Below are positions 4,922-7,418 of a stretch of DNA of 7,418 nt, piece by piece; the first letter of the stretch is position 1, and every line of letters begins with the position of its first letter. The notes under the pieces were generated by a model. That model made no database searches. It was given only the letters and a program-made list of their open reading frames with translations, and had not been told where the DNA came from. The DNA is from Candidatus Binataceae bacterium (GTDB lineage: Bacteria > Desulfobacterota > Binatia > Binatales > Binataceae): contig JASHZA010000096.1 of the NCBI GenBank assembly GCA_030042765.1, positions 1 to 7,418 of the forward strand, read 5' to 3'. The translations under genes and the position numbers were made by a program.

Positions 4922-5908
4922 CTATCCCCGAGGTACGTCGCCTCCGAGCCGCTGGCCCAGAACCTCGGCCAGCCGTTCCGCCGGCGCGCGTTTGACGTCG
5001 GATACCGCGAATCCTGCCGCCGCCGCATGGCCGCCGCCCCCGAAATAACGCGCGAGCTCGGATAGGTCCACATCGCAGTCGGCGCTTCGTCGCAGGCTCA
5101 CCCCCAGGCTGCGCAGATCGAATAGTGCGATCACCGTGTGGCTCTGGCCCTCGTACAATTTCGAGGCAACTTCGCTGCTATAGCCGATGCAGCAGGCGCT
5201 ACGCACCCGCAATCCGTTGTCGAGCGCGCGCTCGACCATCGTGGTCCGCGCGATCTCGAAGCTCTTGTCCATCGCTTTGCGGCCGGCCTCGAGCGCAACG
5301 CGCAACTTGCGGCTCATGACCGGCTCGCTCAGGCGAGTAATCTCGCGGTATGACTCGACGCCGCCGAGCGTCTGCACCGCCAGCGCCCAATTCGCGGACT
5401 CGGGAATCCGATGGATCCAGCGGTCGTGGTCGTCGGCAATCGCGGCGAAGGGCGAAAACTTCTCGAAATCGCGCAGTTTGCCCTCGTCATGCGCTTCCTC
5501 CGCGATGCGCTTCAGATAATCGAACGTGAGTCGCGCCGCGGAATACTCCTCGGAGAGCACTCGTCCGGCAAAGGGCACATTGAATTCAGGGGCGGATGCG
5601 CGGGAAACCGCCGTTCTATGATGGTCGATCCAGAAGATTCGCGCGCCAGCTCGGGTCAGATTGCGCAGATGCCCCGCCGTATCGTTCGAGGTCCAGGAGA
5701 GATCAGTGATCCAGATTTCGTCGGGTACGCGGCCGGATTTGAACCTCAGGCCCTGGATCACGCGGTCGCTGTCGCCGTTGGCTGCCAGCGTGGTGTTTAC
5801 TTGCTCGCCATCGTAAAACCGCCGCACCGCGGCCGCGGCCATCACCCCGTCGAGGCACGACGGTCCGTGGCTTACGACCTGTATAGTCCGGCGCTCAGGT
5901 TTTGCCAT
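4922..5908 (-). CDS. DHH/DHHA1-family phosphoesterase, NrnB-like
   Basis: DHH phosphoesterases cleave short RNA, cyclic dinucleotides, pAp or polyphosphate with two metal ions. This 328-residue protein has the N-terminal metal site SHGPSCLDG (H14, D20), D69 in ITDLSW, the signature IDHHRT (D95-H96-H97), and DDHD (159-162). After a linker comes the DHHA1 substrate domain with GGGGHAAAAGF (290-300, H294). The shortened first motif (H..CLDG) and the ADDHDRW segment resemble the NrnB/COG2404 branch (oligoribonuclease or cyclic-nucleotide phosphodiesterase) more than NrnA or RecJ; this is a judgement by eye. All metal ligands appear intact, so it should be active. The ATG at 5908 lies 9 bases after a TAGAAT box. 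It is divergent from pcnB and convergent with the small Cys-motif gene. The family is near certain; the substrate is not known. Confidence 0.9.
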   Translation of the reverse strand: MAKPERRTIQVVSHGPSCLDGVMAAAAVRRFYDGEQVNTTLAANGDSDRVIQGLRFKSGRVPDEIWITDLSWTSNDTAGHLRNLTRAGARIFWIDHHRTAVSRASAPEFNVPFAGRVLSEEYSAARLTFDYLKRIAEEAHDEGKLRDFEKFSPFAAIADDHDRWIHRIPESANWALAVQTLGGVESYREITRLSEPVMSRKLRVALEAGRKAMDKSFEIARTTMVERALDNGLRVRSACCIGYSSEVASKLYEGQSHTVIALFDLRSLGVSLRRSADCDVDLSELARYFGGGGHAAAAGFAVSDVKRAPAERLAEVLGQRLGGDVPRG

Positions 5909-5917
5909 AACCGATAG

Positions 5918-5923
5918 ATTCTA
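5918..5923 (-). promoter_or_regulatory. -10 box giving a near-leaderless DHH phosphoesterase message
   Basis: TAGAAT on the minus strand is identical to the -10 of the dksA-like operon. Only 9 bases separate it from the ATG at 5908, so transcription starting about 7 nt downstream would leave a leader of a few bases with no room for a Shine-Dalgarno; none is seen. No good -35 lies 16-18 bp upstream. A downstream in-frame start would cut into the conserved HGPSCLDG motif, so the start is likely right. Confidence 0.35.
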
Positions 5924-5963
5924 CCTGATTCGGCGGTCAGGCGCGAAGGACAGGCCTCGCTCT

Positions 5964-5985
5964 CCCCCCCGCCCCGAGGAACCCC
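5964..5985 (-). other. G-quadruplex-like tract
   Basis: On the minus strand this reads as G-runs of 4, 4 and 7 (complement of C-runs at 5982-5985, 5972-5975 and 5964-5970), separated by a 6-nt and a 1-nt loop. The run of seven can supply two G-triplets, giving four G-tracts. It lies between the DHH gene promoter and the tandem repeats before pcnB. It could also be merely a GC-rich stretch. Confidence 0.35.
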
Positions 5986-6001
5986 GGCTGCGGAGGCACA
6001 C

Positions 6002-6053
6002 GAAGCCGTCTTTCCGGCATGCTAGGCGATGAAGCCGTCTTTCCGGCATGCTA
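6002..6053. repeat. Two tandem copies of a 23-bp element with hairpin potential
   Basis: The copies at 6002-6024 and 6031-6053 are identical over 23 bp (starting GAAGCCGTCTTTCCGGCATG) and separated by 6 bp. Taken as 29-bp units (6002-6030 and 6031-6059) they match at 26 of 29 positions. Each copy contains GCCG and CGGC around a 6-nt loop, a short GC-only stem, and the palindrome GCATGC. Position and form fit a REP-like intergenic element or a double protein-binding site. They lie 74 bases upstream of pcnB and about 94 bases upstream of the DHH gene start. Confidence 0.75.
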
Positions 6054-6126
6054 AGTAATTACATTTAAACGGAGGGGGTCGGCGCGCTAGGACGTGCGGG
6101 TGTACCAGGATCACAGAAGTTAACCT

Positions 6127-7418
6127 GTGGAACCTTTCATAATTGAACGTTCGGAACATCCCATATCCCGCCGGGATATCGACCCGAACGTGCTCAAGGT
6201 CCTCTATCGGCTGATCAACGCGGGCCATATCGCCTACCTCGTAGGTGGGAGCGTTCGCGACCTGATGGTGGGGCGCCGGCCAAAGGACTTTGACGTCGCA
6301 ACCTCCGCGCATCCCCATCAGGTGCGCGATCTCTTCCGCAACTCGAGGCTGATCGGCCGGCGTTTTCGCCTGGTGCATGTATTTTTCGGCCCGCAGAATA
6401 TCGAAGTCGCCACCTTTCGCCGGTTAAGCCAGGACCTTGCCGACAGCGACGACCCGCTGATCCGGCACGACAACACCTTCGGTACCCCGGAGGAAGACGC
6501 TTTCCGGCGCGATTTCACGATCAATTCGCTTTTTTACGATCCCCGCACCTTCCGCGTTATCGATTACGTCGGCGGCGTGCAGGACCTGCAATCGCGGCTG
6601 ATACGGACTATCGGCGAACCGCAGACGCGGATGCGCGAGGATCCGGTGCGGATGCTGCGGGCGGTGCGCTTCGCCGTCAAAATGGACTTTGAACTCGAGC
6701 CCGCGACCCACGCGGCAATCGAAACCCATCGCTCCGATCTCGCCAAGGCCTCCGTGCCGCGGCTGGTCGAAGAGACCTTCCGCACGCTTGCAGTGGCCCA
6801 ACCCGAACGGGCGCTCGTCCTGCTCGACCAATTGGGCCTGCTGCCAGCGATGCTGCCCGGTATCTCGGAGCATTTGAGATCCTCCGCCGCAGGCCTCGCC
6901 GACAACCCTACGGTGCGAAACGTCGCGGCGTTGGGCGCAGCCATCGCGGAGGGGAACGTCCCCTCCCGCGGTTTTGTGCTCGCCTCTCTGTTCGCCGACC
7001 TCCACCTCGACTCCGTCAGCAATGGTGCGCCAGGGCGCCACTTCGAGCTTGCCGAGATGCTGCGCGGACAGGGCTTTTCGCGAGCCGACACCGAGCATAT
7101 GCGGCTGCTGCTCGAGGCGATCCCGCACATGCTGCGGCCGTCACGGATAACGCGCCGGATGAGCCGGCGGCCATATTTCGCCGAGGCGCGCCGGTTCTTC
7201 GCCCTAATCGCGCCGCTTCGCGGAGCCGATATCGGAGCGTTGGATCGCTTTCTGACCGAAACGGCACGAACACATCCGCCTGCTTTCCATCCGCATCACG
7301 CACCGAAAGAATCAGCCGCCGGTGAAACCCCGACCCCGGTACTCCGGCGCAGGCGCCGCCGCGGCGGACGCCGGCGCCATCGCCGCTCCACTCCGGCGCC
7401 GGCGATGGAAACTACCTG
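6127..7418 (+). CDS. pcnB: Poly(A) polymerase I, 3' end outside the window
   Basis: Adds poly(A) tails to RNA 3' ends, which promotes decay by exonucleases. The visible 430 codons have no stop and run off the right edge. The opening ISRRDIDPNVLKVLYRLINA (13-32) resembles E. coli PcnB closely. Catalytic nucleotidyltransferase site: LVGGSVRDL (38-46) and KDFDV with D54 and D56. LIGRRFRLVHV (75-85) matches the motif that separates bacterial poly(A) polymerases from CCA-adding enzymes. Then EVATFR (93-98), RRDFTINSL (127-135) and the RNA-binding REDPVRMLRAVRF (170-182). A helical C-terminal region follows, with a strongly basic tail (407-420, almost all Arg), as in E. coli, likely binding RNA. 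The start is GTG at 6127: an in-frame TAA lies immediately upstream at 6121-6123, so no earlier start is possible. The Shine-Dalgarno is weak (AGAAG). Confidence 0.95.
   Translation, partial: MEPFIIERSEHPISRRDIDPNVLKVLYRLINAGHIAYLVGGSVRDLMVGRRPKDFDVATSAHPHQVRDLFRNSRLIGRRFRLVHVFFGPQNIEVATFRRLSQDLADSDDPLIRHDNTFGTPEEDAFRRDFTINSLFYDPRTFRVIDYVGGVQDLQSRLIRTIGEPQTRMREDPVRMLRAVRFAVKMDFELEPATHAAIETHRSDLAKASVPRLVEETFRTLAVAQPERALVLLDQLGLLPAMLPGISEHLRSSAAGLADNPTVRNVAALGAAIAEGNVPSRGFVLASLFADLHLDSVSNGAPGRHFELAEMLRGQGFSRADTEHMRLLLEAIPHMLRPSRITRRMSRRPYFAEARRFFALIAPLRGADIGALDRFLTETARTHPPAFHPHHAPKESAAGETPTPVLRRRRRRGGRRRHRRSTPAPAMETT

Noticed and set aside
6002..6053. Minimal CRISPR array
   Set aside because: Only two copies with a 6-bp spacer, far too short for a CRISPR spacer, and no cas genes nearby.
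6022..7303. Long minus-strand open frames opposite pcnB
   Set aside because: They are GC-rich shadows of a clear pcnB coding frame with all catalytic motifs.

Overview
The window is GC-rich, gene-dense chromosomal DNA of a Gram-negative bacterium. The gene set (DksA-type zinc-finger protein, GalU, QueE of the short Gram-negative type, bacterial poly(A) polymerase PcnB with an Arg-rich tail, LarC) suits a proteobacterial or deltaproteobacteria-like soil or environmental lineage such as Desulfobacterota or Binatota. That placement is inferred from gene content only; there is no rRNA here. No phage, transposon, CRISPR or defence genes are seen.

Left part (1-1884), all on the minus strand and read right to left: a dksA-like gene, galU and a tRNA-Ala(CGC). 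After these comes a 318-base gap holding several hairpins. The start of an unrecognised gene then runs off the left edge; it has a strong ribosome binding site. A good sigma70-type promoter (TTTACA, 17 bp, TAGAAT) lies just upstream of the dksA-like gene, in the 66-bp divergent gap before larC.

Middle part (1951-4915), plus strand: larC (nickel-pincer cofactor synthesis) and queE (queuosine/7-deazaguanine pathway) are 4 bp apart and probably co-transcribed. They are followed by a VOC-fold (glyoxalase/dioxygenase-like) protein with a long proline-rich tail, then a small protein of unknown function with a CxCxxxxC motif. The last two each have a possible promoter of the same layout (TTGACC, 16 bp, TAnnCT).

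Right part (4922-7418): a DHH/DHHA1 phosphoesterase on the minus strand (NrnB-like, possibly a nanoRNase) converges on the small protein with only a 6-bp gap. It is divergent from pcnB, whose 3' end lies outside the window. The 218-bp region between these two RNA 3'-end-related genes holds a putative leaderless promoter, a G-quadruplex-like tract, and two tandem copies of a 23-bp element with hairpin potential.

Most of this is ordinary housekeeping sequence. I do not see a convincing new multi-gene system. The items most worth checking are the tandem 23-bp element before pcnB, the stacked hairpins after the tRNA, the small Cys-motif protein, and the divergent DHH-phosphoesterase/pcnB pair.
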